This document shows, piece after piece, positions 7,756 to 17,137 of a DNA stretch of 64,000 bases (its first letter is position 1; each line of letters opens with the position of its first letter). The stretch is from Sulfuracidifex metallicus DSM 6482 = JCM 9184 (GTDB taxonomy: Archaea > Thermoproteota > Thermoprotei_A > Sulfolobales > Sulfolobaceae). The notes beneath the pieces were generated by a model. It searched no databases and was not told the origin of the DNA. It was given only the letters and a program-made list of their open reading frames with translations. The stretch is taken from contig CP135238.1 in NCBI GenBank assembly GCA_032834875.1, positions 192,011 through 256,010 of the forward strand, read 5' to 3'. Made by a program: the position numbers and the translations under genes.

Positions 7756-9075
7756 ATGGAAAATGAGAATAAGAGAAAAGTTGACGAGTTGAAAAGAACA
7801 CTAACATTCAAAGATTTATTCTTTCTCTCCATTGGCGGACAAGGTCCATTCATCTCGTTAATAGCCTTCGGAACTGTAATGATAGAAAAAGCGGGGATCT
7901 TAGCTGTGTTATCTATGGCTACTGCTACGCTTGTTGTATTAATGAACGGTTTAGTTATTTATTATCTTTCAAAAAGGTTCTCCTCAGGTGGAGGTTACTA
8001 TACATATGGGCTGTACGGGCTATCTCAACGCATGGGCTTTGAGACTGGTTGGATGTACATAGTTTATTCATTAAGCTACGGAGGCTCCCTCATGCTTGGA
8101 GGAGGCTATATTTTTAACTTGATAACTGGATTTCCTCCAATATATTCTATAACCGTGGTATTAATAATTTCTACATTCTTAGTCCTAAAAGGTGTAAAAA
8201 TTTCATCTAAATTTGCAGAAATATTTGCCGGTGCAGAACTAATTATACTCCTTTTTTTGTCCCTTTACTTCCTTTACCTCTCGGGCTTTAGAATATATAA
8301 TCCGTTTAATAGAGTATCGTTAGGAGACATATCGCTAATATGGTTAGGTGCCTTATATGGTATAGGAATTCCCACCGGTTATGGATCTATAACTCCCCTT
8401 ACAGAGGAAGTCAAGAACGCTAAGTCGACTATAGGTAAAGTTGCAATATCGGCAATTCTTGTTGGCGGCCTTTTCGCTACTCTATTTTTTTATTCTATCG
8501 CAGATATAAACTTCAAAGGTAATCTAGCTAGCTTTTTAGTAATGAGATTTGGGGTTATAGGAGATATTTTAATTTCAATTGTTGCAATATCTGATGGAGT
8601 TTTAGGAGGAATATCCTTTCTTACAGCATCGTCCAGGGTAATCTACAACATGGCTAAAGATAATTTTTTACATAAGGCTTTGTCTTTAATGAAGAACAAT
8701 AAACCTTATGTGGCAGAACTTGTTTCGATTTTAGGAATGGGATTTGTTATTTTGATACCTACTTTAATTGCCGGAATATATGGGGCATTGGTTACAGTGG
8801 GTGCAATATCAGGAATCTTTAACTTGTTTATTCATTCCTCTTCTAACGTATCGTTAATCAGAATCTCCACCAGGAGATTCAAAGTGAAAAAAATGGGTGA
8901 GCTTATTATAGGAGTTGTCGCTATGTCCTTGTCATTTTATCTTCTTTTAAATACAATATTGCAAGTACAGCCATACATAGTTTATTCCTTCTTAGGTTGG
9001 ATGGTACTGGGTTTCTTCTATCTTGAAAGTCTAGACATAATAAGAAAGAGTCAGAACGAACAGGAAGAAAATTAA
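7756..9075 (+). CDS. APC-family amino acid permease
   Basis: 439 residues with about 12 predicted membrane helices and the Gly-rich first helix of the amino acid-polyamine-organocation family (FFLSIGGQGPFISLIAFGT). FSSGGGYYTYGLYGL matches the SGGxYxY segment at helix 3, and PTGYGSITPLTEEVKNAKSTIGK matches the conserved loop after helix 6. It should import amino acids or related compounds with protons. The start ATG is preceded by a TATATATATA tract at about 7665-7680, and it is monocistronic. Confidence 0.85.
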   Translation: MENENKRKVDELKRTLTFKDLFFLSIGGQGPFISLIAFGTVMIEKAGILAVLSMATATLVVLMNGLVIYYLSKRFSSGGGYYTYGLYGLSQRMGFETGWMYIVYSLSYGGSLMLGGGYIFNLITGFPPIYSITVVLIISTFLVLKGVKISSKFAEIFAGAELIILLFLSLYFLYLSGFRIYNPFNRVSLGDISLIWLGALYGIGIPTGYGSITPLTEEVKNAKSTIGKVAISAILVGGLFATLFFYSIADINFKGNLASFLVMRFGVIGDILISIVAISDGVLGGISFLTASSRVIYNMAKDNFLHKALSLMKNNKPYVAELVSILGMGFVILIPTLIAGIYGALVTVGAISGIFNLFIHSSSNVSLIRISTRRFKVKKMGELIIGVVAMSLSFYLLLNTILQVQPYIVYSFLGWMVLGFFYLESLDIIRKSQNEQEEN

Positions 9076-9118
9076 TATTAGAAGTCTAAAAAATACAACA
9101 AAACATAGAATTAAGTTA

Positions 9119-9346
9119 TTAATACTTACGTTTTTTGAATATATTTTCGCTAATAAGTAACTGAAGGAACCTAATATGAGCCTCATCCTTCTTATTTGTT
9201 AGGTGATTTCTAAGATAACCTATTCCTTTCCTTCTAATGGTTGCATCGCAAACTGGACATCTGTCTATTCCTTCGTGGGCCTTCTTTATATGAATTATAG
9301 TTGATCTTTCATCTTTAAATATTTTATTGCAAAAAATGCATTGCAT
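9119..9346 (-). CDS. Two-finger C2H2 zinc-finger protein
   Basis: 75 residues. Finger 1 has Cys3, Cys6, His19 and His24 (CxxC-x12-H-x4-H), a classical C2H2 spacing; finger 2 has Cys30, Cys33, His48 and probably His57. The rest is basic (C-terminal KKRKY). Small C2H2 proteins like this are common in Sulfolobus chromosomes, viruses and plasmids and bind nucleic acid. It converges on the permease gene. The target is unknown. Confidence 0.75.
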   Translation of the reverse strand: MQCIFCNKIFKDERSTIIHIKKAHEGIDRCPVCDATIRRKGIGYLRNHLTNKKDEAHIRFLQLLISENIFKKRKY

Positions 9347-9644
9347 CTATCGTCTTTTAGAAGATGCATAAAGATCATTACTCAAACTCATATATAAAAT
9401 TATCTATTAGCTGAGTGTCGTTTTAGTCTAAAAATTGGAATAAATTTATAAATTTCATGTATAAATAAAATACATTATAGCTTAATTTTAAAGATATACA
9501 TTTTTGAGTCTAATTTAATGGTTCGAAGTTACAGACAATTTAAAGACAGTTTACGTAAATGACGAATTTGTTGTCGTCTCAATTTAGTTTAGGTATAGAA
9601 AGAAGCATTTAATAGCCAACATTATAATGCTGATTAGATAAGCC

Positions 9645-10352
9645 ATGGCCATAATTCTAAGTGGTAAAGAAGGAAAAATAGCTGAAAGAGTAATAATTGT
9701 AGGTAATCTTGGAAGAATGAAAACTATAACCTCTATGCTAAATGAGCTGGAGACCGTAAACGAGTTCGCAGGCTATTACACTTACACTGGGAAATATAAT
9801 GGAAAAAGGATAACAGTAAACTTCCACGGAATTGGAAATTCATCATTGGCCCTAATAACTAACGACCTGATTAGTCTAGGGGCGAAGTATATAGTAAGGT
9901 TCGGTTCTGCTACCGGCGTAAGCGATAAGGCAGATGCGGGCACTGCAGTAGTGCCAATAGGCTATTCATATAACATAGGAGGATTTGCACTTCAGGAACT
10001 AGGAGAAATGATAAATTTTGCTGCTACTGGCAACCTAGACTTAATTAACTTATTAGTGGATAGCCTAAAGAAGTCAGAAGTTAAGGTAGCTACGGGAAAC
10101 ATGTTTACAAGCGACTCAATTCACAGCCACGATGAAAAATTCCTTCAGAAATGGAGATCTTTGAATCATTTAGCGGTAGACTTGGAAGGTGCAGCACTTT
10201 ATTTTGAAGGGGCAAGACATGGAATAAGCACTGGTGCAGTTCACCTAATTTATAGAAATCCAATGACTGGTAAGTCAATGTCACAAGCTGACATAGAAAG
10301 GACTGAGAAGGAGATAAGCAAGTCTATACTTGACGCGTTAACTAAATTATAA
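9645..10352 (+). CDS. Purine-nucleoside phosphorylase family protein with altered active site
   Basis: 235 residues, the length of the hexameric PNP/MTAP family and collinear with the 5'-methylthioadenosine phosphorylase of Sulfolobus. The phosphate-binding Arg24 (in VGNLGR) and Arg85 (VRFGSATG) are present, as is the ribose-binding VDLEG (residues 178-182). Two key features differ: the purine-protonating SD pair of the family is RN (204-205) here, and the Arg donated from the neighbouring subunit in the NxNRG loop is replaced (VNEFAG). The protein may have lost phosphorolysis, use another nucleoside, or act as a hydrolase. 55 nt before the Kef-like gene, possibly one transcript. Confidence 0.75.
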   Translation: MAIILSGKEGKIAERVIIVGNLGRMKTITSMLNELETVNEFAGYYTYTGKYNGKRITVNFHGIGNSSLALITNDLISLGAKYIVRFGSATGVSDKADAGTAVVPIGYSYNIGGFALQELGEMINFAATGNLDLINLLVDSLKKSEVKVATGNMFTSDSIHSHDEKFLQKWRSLNHLAVDLEGAALYFEGARHGISTGAVHLIYRNPMTGKSMSQADIERTEKEISKSILDALTKL

Positions 10353-10407
10353 CGAAGTTAGCTGTCAAATATTTTTAATAAAATAATGCGTACTTCTATA
10401 TTGGCTA

Positions 10408-12240
10408 ATGAATTACGAATATCTTAGCATTGTCCTTCTATTTACTTTAACCTTAGCCTACATTCTCTCAAAGGTCAAGCTTAATCCCATTGTAGCTTAC
10501 CTAATAGGTGGAGTAATAGGTACGTCTTTTCTAGGAATAAACTTCAACTCGTCTTATTTTTCCATACTTACTTTCCTTGCATTGAATCTTTTATCTTTCG
10601 AGATAGGTGCAGGTTTTAACATTTCGAAAATAGGACCTTTGTTAAGGAAATCTATTACAATAGCGTTGGTGGAACTATCTTTTATTACGACAATATCTTA
10701 TTTAGCTGGCATTTATATTTTGCATTTTTCCCCTTTAGGTTCTACTTTTCTAGTTTTAGCCTCATTAGATACAAGTACTTCTATATTATATAAACTTTTT
10801 GAGAGAAAAAATGTAGAGGATAGGGACGTACTGATAGCAGTTGCCTCTATAGAGGACGTGGAGGTCTTCTTCCTTTATTCCTTTTTTGTAGCCTTGAATG
10901 GCTCCTTTAGAATATTGACAGTAGTATCAGTGATTATAGAGTTATTAGTTGCATCTGCTCTAATATATGTAATAGCTAAATTCTTTGTAAATCGTGTAAT
11001 AAATGGCATAATTAGAATTGAGGATCAGGGCATAACCACGTTAATACCAGTAACTTTAGTTTTTGTCTTTCAATTTATCTCTACTTCTGTAGGAGTTCCT
11101 ACCACTCTTTCAATGATACTAGCAGGGATAGCATTTGCTTCCGTTTCGTCTAGTGACAAAGTGTTTAAGTTAAGTTCTCCTATTAGAGATCTATCTTTGA
11201 TTTTCTTCTTCCTTTCTGTGGGAGGTTATCTAAAGCTTTCGTTATCTATATTGGAATATGTAATAATAGGTATTTTAGTACTTGGAATAAAATATTTCTC
11301 TTTCAGTACTGCATCGTGGATAACGGGTTCTCCCTTTAAGAGGGCATTTACTGACGGATTTTATATGATTGCAATTAGTGAATTTGGTATAATTGTCAGT
11401 ATTGATGCTATAAATAGTGGAATAAATATTTTCGCAATTTACTACTTATCGGTTGTAGTTGTCCTTTTGTCATCTATACTTGTATCTTTTGTAGATATCA
11501 AAATTGACTACCTTGAGGAGATGGTATCTTATGTGTACAGTAAGTCCTTTACTATCAGAACTATGGACTCTGCGTTTCTATGGTTGAATAGAAACGTAAT
11601 GAAGGGAATATCTCCTATAGCAAGATCTTCACTTTTTAAAGCATTTATTATTACAGTAGGCTACATTATTTTGCCTTTATTTCTCTTTAGTAAGCTTAAC
11701 CTGTTGATATACACTTTTGTTAGCCCTCTAGTTGGCATATCTTTTATAACGATAACAGAATCTATAACAGATATCTTTGTAGGACTGATTATATTTGTTG
11801 GGTTTTCCATACAAGTATCTAAAATTTATTACACATTATATACGATTATCGTCATTAATCTAATGAAGGTAAGAGCCAAGTGGCTTAAGAACTTCTGGAA
11901 GGTAGTGTTAAGCCCTATCTATGTTGGTCAGAGGTTCTACTTATTAACTTCAGGTTCAATTTTCTGGATCTTTGATCTAAGTAGCTCTATTTTGTCTAAT
12001 GGATATTTAATTAATCTTTTACCTATTTTATTGGTAGTCGCATTAATTTCTATTATCTATCTATCAATATTTTATGTGCCCTATAAAATAGACTCGAGCA
12101 TAATAGGTAAACCTCCTTCAAATAAGAAATTGTTAAAGATTACAGTGTCTTCCATTAAGAGGAGTAAAAAGAGGATATTTAATAAAGATCTTAATTCCCA
12201 ATTTGGAAAGAAACTGGAGGAAGTTATTTCTAGAGTCTAA
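10408..12240 (+). CDS. Kef/CPA2-type cation:proton antiporter
   Basis: 610 residues. The N-terminal 370 residues have about 12 membrane helices in the pattern of CPA2 exchangers (LAYILSKVKLNPIVAYLIGGVIG; LALNLLSFEIGAGF; LASLDTSTSILYKLF; VASIEDVEVFFLY). The Asp in SIEDV corresponds to the ion-binding Asp of this family. The C-terminal 230 residues contain four to five additional hydrophobic helices rather than the soluble TrkA-N domain of bacterial KefB/C, which is unusual. Probably exchanges Na+ or K+ for protons across the membrane. Confidence 0.8.
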   Translation: MNYEYLSIVLLFTLTLAYILSKVKLNPIVAYLIGGVIGTSFLGINFNSSYFSILTFLALNLLSFEIGAGFNISKIGPLLRKSITIALVELSFITTISYLAGIYILHFSPLGSTFLVLASLDTSTSILYKLFERKNVEDRDVLIAVASIEDVEVFFLYSFFVALNGSFRILTVVSVIIELLVASALIYVIAKFFVNRVINGIIRIEDQGITTLIPVTLVFVFQFISTSVGVPTTLSMILAGIAFASVSSSDKVFKLSSPIRDLSLIFFFLSVGGYLKLSLSILEYVIIGILVLGIKYFSFSTASWITGSPFKRAFTDGFYMIAISEFGIIVSIDAINSGINIFAIYYLSVVVVLLSSILVSFVDIKIDYLEEMVSYVYSKSFTIRTMDSAFLWLNRNVMKGISPIARSSLFKAFIITVGYIILPLFLFSKLNLLIYTFVSPLVGISFITITESITDIFVGLIIFVGFSIQVSKIYYTLYTIIVINLMKVRAKWLKNFWKVVLSPIYVGQRFYLLTSGSIFWIFDLSSSILSNGYLINLLPILLVVALISIIYLSIFYVPYKIDSSIIGKPPSNKKLLKITVSSIKRSKKRIFNKDLNSQFGKKLEEVISRV

Positions 12241-12249
12241 ATAAAGGTA

Positions 12250-12753
12250 CTAATTAATTAGTATAGGTGCCATATCTTCAATTGCCTTGGATATAATCAT
12301 ATTCAAAGGACTTTTGTCACTAATTTTCCCATTAAAATTTTTAATTATATCTATTTCGTTACTTATCTCTGTCTTAAGTATGAAATTCTTTCTTTTAATT
12401 ACCAATAACAATCTAACTTTTCTTTCCTCTATTTTCATGACTATAACTGTTCCACTTTTGCTTGAATCTATTTTTTCCCTTTCTATAAATGGGGGCAGCT
12501 GAATCTGTTTGATGATATTCCTCATATACGGATTCTTTAACTTAAAGTTTAGTATAATTGGAATATGATCTGAAATTCTGAGGAGTAATTCTCCAAGGAA
12601 TTCCTCTTTGCTCAAAGGTAGCAAAACGGGGAAGTCCTTGTTCTCTTCCAAGAACAAATCTATAGCTCTCTTCATCTGTCTAAGATATCCTCTCGTCTTA
12701 GACATCAAAGCTAACGTTACAACCGTTTTGCCAGTATCAAAGGCATATGTCAT
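12250..12753 (-). CDS. Unknown soluble protein
   Basis: 167 residues, not recognised. The first half has helices with a charged amphipathic face (RGYLRQMKRAIDLFLEENKDF, KEEFLGELLLRISDH); the second half has two long beta-like stretches (SGTVIVMKIEERKVRLLLVIK). No catalytic motif or membrane segment. It converges on the Kef-like gene with a 9-nt gap. The ORF length and composition support a real gene, likely a lineage-specific one. Confidence 0.55.
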   Translation of the reverse strand: MTYAFDTGKTVVTLALMSKTRGYLRQMKRAIDLFLEENKDFPVLLPLSKEEFLGELLLRISDHIPIILNFKLKNPYMRNIIKQIQLPPFIEREKIDSSKSGTVIVMKIEERKVRLLLVIKRKNFILKTEISNEIDIIKNFNGKISDKSPLNMIISKAIEDMAPILIN

Positions 12754-13067
12754 AAGAGCATTTAGTAGCCTATTTATTTAAATAGTTCCCTATGCTAAAA
12801 CGGATATACCTCATACTAAAATTCTGTAGGGAATAATGTTTATTGGACAAGAAACTTTACTTTTCACCTTTTATAGTATTACCCTTATTTAAATTCTTCC
12901 AAATCCAAAGTATGTGGAATCACGTTAATTATACCCTTAGTTTGAGAGCTTATCTTTTTTAAATGTATTTTATTTATTAATTTTTAATATTTATTATCAA
13001 AATTGGTAATGTTGGTCAAAGATCTATTTCCAAAATCATTTTTAATACTTTGGCAAACACTTCTTAA
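12754..13067. other. Divergent promoter region
   Basis: No gene seen. TTTAAATA near 12775 is a good TATA element for the minus-strand unknown gene, and TTTTTAATA near 13040 lies about 25 nt before the ATG of the MMPL gene, fitting a leaderless transcript. The middle is AT-rich without evident repeats. Confidence 0.5.
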
Positions 13068-15554
13068 ATGCATAGAGCGTGGTCACAGTTAGCCTTATGG
13101 CTAATACTAATAGCTACTTTGGCTCCTTTTGCTGCAACAATTTCTAGCTATTTCGTTTACTCTGATTCTCCTTTTCTTTCAAAAAATTTGGAAAGCGTAC
13201 AAGCAGAGAATATTATTACGAAGTATTTTAACATAAGCGAGAAAGACAGCATTTATGTCCTTTACAACGGTTCCTACAATAACGGATTAAAGGAGATATA
13301 TTCCAATTTATATCTCCTAAATGATGCTAAGGTAATTACTCCATACCAATATATAAATAACACTATGATAGAATATGAGCGTTACTTAGAGCCTCTAATA
13401 TCAAGCTATTGTGACAATATTTCTAAGTTGCATGGTCTATATGTTAACTTAACTCATTATCGGGATTTTCTATTTCAGAACTCCTCGCTGTTTGAAGAAG
13501 AGCTAAACTTCACGTATTGGTATCCGACACATTATAATTATTTTAGCTCTTATTTTAGCTCTCCAAAATTAAAGGAGTTTTTAACATATTTTAATTCGTC
13601 AAATGGAAGTATTATAGAAAGGGAAAGAAATGCATCTCTTAAGGTATTTGAAAACCCATTTGTTCTATGTTTCAGTAACAAAAACTATACTAACTTAACT
13701 CTGATAAATAAGGTCATAAATGACCCTAACTATCCTCTATTGATAAAGGAGCTAACCGGGGTTAACGTTACGATAGAGGAGTTAAAGAATCCTCATGCGT
13801 ATGTATTATCTAAGGTAGAAGAGAAAGTTCCACCTCCTCCTATATCGATTTCAAATTTTCATAAGGGTAATGTATGGCTGTTCTTAGTAGAAGTTCCTAA
13901 CAACGAAAGTCTGGACAACATAGAAAAGTTTATGTCGTCATTACAAAATGCACAAGTAACAGGACATCTTCCTTTCTATGCTCAATCAGCTTACTATACC
14001 CAAAGCAACATTGAGATAATTGATATTACCACGGTTGCTCTAGTGGGAATACTGTTGGCACTTCTGTTGAGAGCTTTGATACCTATTTTAGTTTTAGTTA
14101 TTGATGCAGGTGTTGGTGTTATACTTTCGTACGGTATTATGTACTTAGCCTCCTTACTAGGATATAAAATATATTACATTTCTGGACTAGTTACTCCACC
14201 TATAGTATTTGGTATTTCTATTGACTACGCCATTTTGTTCCTATATAGATACTTTGAAGAACTCAGAAAAGGTGGAATGGATAAAGAACGCGCTATTGGA
14301 AGAGCATTCTCGACAGCAGGAAAGGGTGCAGCGTTTAGCGGCCTCTCTATCGTGATAGGGTTTGTCGGTTTCATAATTTCTCCTTCGTCCCTCCTTAAGA
14401 ATATAGGAGTAGCTTTAGTAATTTCATCAATCTCATCTGTAATAGTAGCAGTATTTTTAACATATACAATAATTTCGATCATACCTGTAAACAAGCTAGG
14501 TTTTCCTAGGAAGGAGGTACCAAAAAGTGAGGACGTTAGAGAAAGCTACCTTGAGAAAGTTGCATCTCTTTCAATTAATAAAAGGAATTTAGTTATAGTA
14601 GGGATGATAGTACTCTTAGTTTTCTCTATAGGCTTTTCCATGGTTCATTCAACCAACGGCAACATAAACGAAATTATACCTTCATATGCATCTTCATTAA
14701 AAGCAGAAAATCAATTATCCAATTTTTATAATTACAGTATAGATTATATAGTACTAAAAGGCAATCCCAACTCAAGCTATAGTCATATCCTTAACTTAAC
14801 CAAGACCTTAATTAATAGAGGAGACATAGTTTACGGACCTGCATCAATAGGTAAGTATATAGTTAACAAGAGTACTTCGCTGACTAATCATTTCTATAGA
14901 GATGGATATACTCTAATGGTAGTTTATATTCCGTATCCAGTTTTCTCAAAAGGTGCAATAAATGAGACCAATCAATTAATATCTACAGGAGCTCTTGTTG
15001 GAGGCTCGAACGCTCAAAGGATAGTTATAATAGATAATTCTGAAAATGTATATTTCCATTTTACTTTGTTGTTTACAATAATAGGTATTATATTATATTT
15101 ATTTATAATACTTGGTTCGCTATCTATACCACTTAGACTTGTTCTAACCATAGGCATAAGCTCTGTATTTGGTGTTGCAATGATGTATGCTGTTTTTGGC
15201 TCTGTTTATTGGATAACACCTCTTGTAGTATTTGCGCTTTTATTTGGTTTAGGAATAGATTATGATTTATTTATAATCTTAAGATTAATAGAGACTAACG
15301 AGCCAAACTGGAATAATAGAATCATCTTCTCTATAAAGAAAACGGGTCTTGTGGTTACTGCGGCCGGTTTAATATTATCTGGCGCTTTCTTTTCCCTTAT
15401 GGTTTCAGACCTTAGGTTTTTACAAGAGATAGGCTTCGCAGTCGGAATTTCTGTGCTTTTTGATACGTTCGTAGTGAGGCCAATTCTCGTACCTGCCATT
15501 TTAAGTGTCTTAAAGGAAAACAACTGGTGGCCTAACTTGAGGCATAGGACCTAG
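13068..15554 (+). CDS. MMPL/RND-superfamily membrane exporter
   Basis: 828 residues with the two-fold RND layout: helix 1 (about 8-28), a large external domain (30-320), helices 2-6 (320-475), helix 7 (about 505-525), a second smaller external domain, and helices 8-12. GISIDYAILFLYRYFEE and GLGIDYDLFIILRLIE are the paired MMPL motifs whose Asp residues relay protons. The external loop is unusually rich in N-x-S/T sequons (NGS, NIS, NLT, NSS, NFT, NAS, NYT, NVT), as expected for an S-layer-side, N-glycosylated protein in Sulfolobales. Probably exports lipids or glycolipids with proton energy. The 3' end overlaps thiR on the opposite strand by 23 nt. Confidence 0.85.
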   Translation: MHRAWSQLALWLILIATLAPFAATISSYFVYSDSPFLSKNLESVQAENIITKYFNISEKDSIYVLYNGSYNNGLKEIYSNLYLLNDAKVITPYQYINNTMIEYERYLEPLISSYCDNISKLHGLYVNLTHYRDFLFQNSSLFEEELNFTYWYPTHYNYFSSYFSSPKLKEFLTYFNSSNGSIIERERNASLKVFENPFVLCFSNKNYTNLTLINKVINDPNYPLLIKELTGVNVTIEELKNPHAYVLSKVEEKVPPPPISISNFHKGNVWLFLVEVPNNESLDNIEKFMSSLQNAQVTGHLPFYAQSAYYTQSNIEIIDITTVALVGILLALLLRALIPILVLVIDAGVGVILSYGIMYLASLLGYKIYYISGLVTPPIVFGISIDYAILFLYRYFEELRKGGMDKERAIGRAFSTAGKGAAFSGLSIVIGFVGFIISPSSLLKNIGVALVISSISSVIVAVFLTYTIISIIPVNKLGFPRKEVPKSEDVRESYLEKVASLSINKRNLVIVGMIVLLVFSIGFSMVHSTNGNINEIIPSYASSLKAENQLSNFYNYSIDYIVLKGNPNSSYSHILNLTKTLINRGDIVYGPASIGKYIVNKSTSLTNHFYRDGYTLMVVYIPYPVFSKGAINETNQLISTGALVGGSNAQRIVIIDNSENVYFHFTLLFTIIGIILYLFIILGSLSIPLRLVLTIGISSVFGVAMMYAVFGSVYWITPLVVFALLFGLGIDYDLFIILRLIETNEPNWNNRIIFSIKKTGLVVTAAGLILSGAFFSLMVSDLRFLQEIGFAVGISVLFDTFVVRPILVPAILSVLKENNWWPNLRHRT

Positions 15555-16443
15555 CTATCTTAAGAACTTTTTCAGCAACTTCCAGAGGATTTCTGCCGAA
15601 TATATATGTAACTGGTTCTAATCCCTTTCCGCCCAAGTGAATTACTGCGTCCTCTTTGCAGTTGAAGACCGAGCTAACGGCTTCAGCAATCATTTTATCA
15701 TCTACAGAATCTTGTGGGCCAACTTTAGAAAAGGAAAGACCATTAGCCCTTATTGAGGATTCAACCTTAGAATCGTACTTTATGTCCATTACGGACCTTA
15801 CATCTGGACAATTGTCCATAATTCTAATTAAAATTTCAGAAAGGTGTTTACTTCCTCCCCATTGCGGTTTCGAAGCTGCAATCGGAACTCCCCTTATGTT
15901 GGCTATTCTCCCTGGTATTCCTAAAATGTCGTTGTAATCCTTAGCCCCTCTCTTTGCAAATGCCAAATTGCTTAATACTTGTGGTATGAGGAACGAAATT
16001 AGTGGATTTTGTATTATTTTTAATGCATCATAGAAAATAGTCTCCTCGTCTTGTCTATATATTTCACCACATATAGCACAATCGGCCGGAATTTCCCTAT
16101 CCATTCCTCTATGAAATTTGCAAAATCTTAGATTACTTAGAAATATTAAAGATCTAGTTGTGATAAATAGCATTGCACTCTTCACACCCTCTCTAGTTAA
16201 TACCTCTGTCAAAGAGCATAACATCTCATCAATTTCTTCCTTATTCAATCCCATTTGAATTAATTTTTCCTTGTATTCTTGTTCATTTTCCTCTAAGTAT
16301 TGTTTAACTGCAGGCTGAGTAACACCTAAAAGGGACGCTATTCTAGTTTGACTCATACCTTGTTCTCTAAGCTTTTTAGCTTCAAGCACCCTTAATGAAG
16401 GTAGAAGATGGTCTGTAATCAGATATAATGGTGACTTTAACAT
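15532..16443 (-). CDS. thiR: ThiR: HTH-ThiN transcriptional regulator of thiamine genes
   Basis: 303 residues. An N-terminal helix-turn-helix (about residues 25-52: LREQGMSQTRIASLLGVTQPAVKQYL) is joined to a central Cys-containing region (CKFHRG...CAICGE, possibly metal binding) and a C-terminal ThiN-type thiamine-phosphate-binding domain (RIANIRGVPIAASKPQWGGSKHL; NGLSFSKVGPQDSVDD; DAVIHLGGKGLEP; GRNPLEVAEKVLKI). In archaea this architecture is the repressor ThiR, which senses thiamine phosphates. The ThiN domain lacks the HMP-kinase partner, supporting a sensor role. Its 5' end overlaps the NurA-like start by 16 nt. Confidence 0.85.
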   Translation of the reverse strand: MLKSPLYLITDHLLPSLRVLEAKKLREQGMSQTRIASLLGVTQPAVKQYLEENEQEYKEKLIQMGLNKEEIDEMLCSLTEVLTREGVKSAMLFITTRSLIFLSNLRFCKFHRGMDREIPADCAICGEIYRQDEETIFYDALKIIQNPLISFLIPQVLSNLAFAKRGAKDYNDILGIPGRIANIRGVPIAASKPQWGGSKHLSEILIRIMDNCPDVRSVMDIKYDSKVESSIRANGLSFSKVGPQDSVDDKMIAEAVSSVFNCKEDAVIHLGGKGLEPVTYIFGRNPLEVAEKVLKIARSYASS

Positions 16444-17135
16444 TGATTACACCTAACATTGAGCTTGATAATAACTTCTCTCTAAGTTTTTCAGCCATTG
16501 ATGGGACATTTCACGAGATATTCACCGAGGAAGGAGTCAGGAGTTTCGTAGTGGTTGGTATCGTTAAAGGTAAGGTTACAAGTTCATCGTTAGATATACA
16601 AGAGATTGAAATCGTAAAGGGAATTTACGAAGGGAGTGGGGAAAATGCTATGAGAGTAGCAGAGTACGAAGAGGCTCGTAAAGCTAAATCTGATATAGTC
16701 CTGATGGATAGGAAAATTTCCTTTGATACTTCCCTAGGTATCATTCCTCCAAAAAGATATTTAGGCATAGTGAAAGACTTTGATCCAAACACTAGAAAAG
16801 AATTACAAGCTAATGATCATACACCTTGGATAAAATCCGAGTCTAAATCAGAATTAAGGCAAGGTTACTTTAGGTTATATCCTTACTCTTGGGTCTTTAT
16901 GTTTGAAACCAACATACTAGACGATTCTACGCTACTAAAGGTGCTTACGATTATGGGCAACGTACCATTGCCTGAGGCATTAGGCTACAATTATCCACTT
17001 TTCTTAGCTGATAAATTAGTAAAATATTACAGAGACAAGGAATATCGCGGAATTGAATTATTGCTTTCCCCTTCACGTTACAGAGATTTCAGAGGTTTAG
17101 TGGAGCATTTAAGACATTCTAGCAGGTTTTACTAA
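16428..17135 (+). CDS. Compact NurA-domain nuclease, partner of HerA-like ATPase
   Basis: 235 residues, shorter than the roughly 330-residue NurA of the Mre11-Rad50 operon. The NurA metal-binding Asp residues are visible: Asp25 in SAIDGT and Asp94 in VLMDRKIS. The C-terminal part ([19 protein letters not shown]) matches the NurA end. It is followed after 2 nt by a HerA-like ATPase, so the two probably form a hexameric translocase-nuclease that resects DNA ends. The start overlaps that of thiR on the other strand, which leaves almost no room for promoters outside coding DNA; a downstream start is possible. Confidence 0.75.
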   Translation: MVTLTLITPNIELDNNFSLSFSAIDGTFHEIFTEEGVRSFVVVGIVKGKVTSSSLDIQEIEIVKGIYEGSGENAMRVAEYEEARKAKSDIVLMDRKISFDTSLGIIPPKRYLGIVKDFDPNTRKELQANDHTPWIKSESKSELRQGYFRLYPYSWVFMFETNILDDSTLLKVLTIMGNVPLPEALGYNYPLFLADKLVKYYRDKEYRGIELLLSPSRYRDFRGLVEHLRHSSRFY

Positions 17136-17137
17136 GT

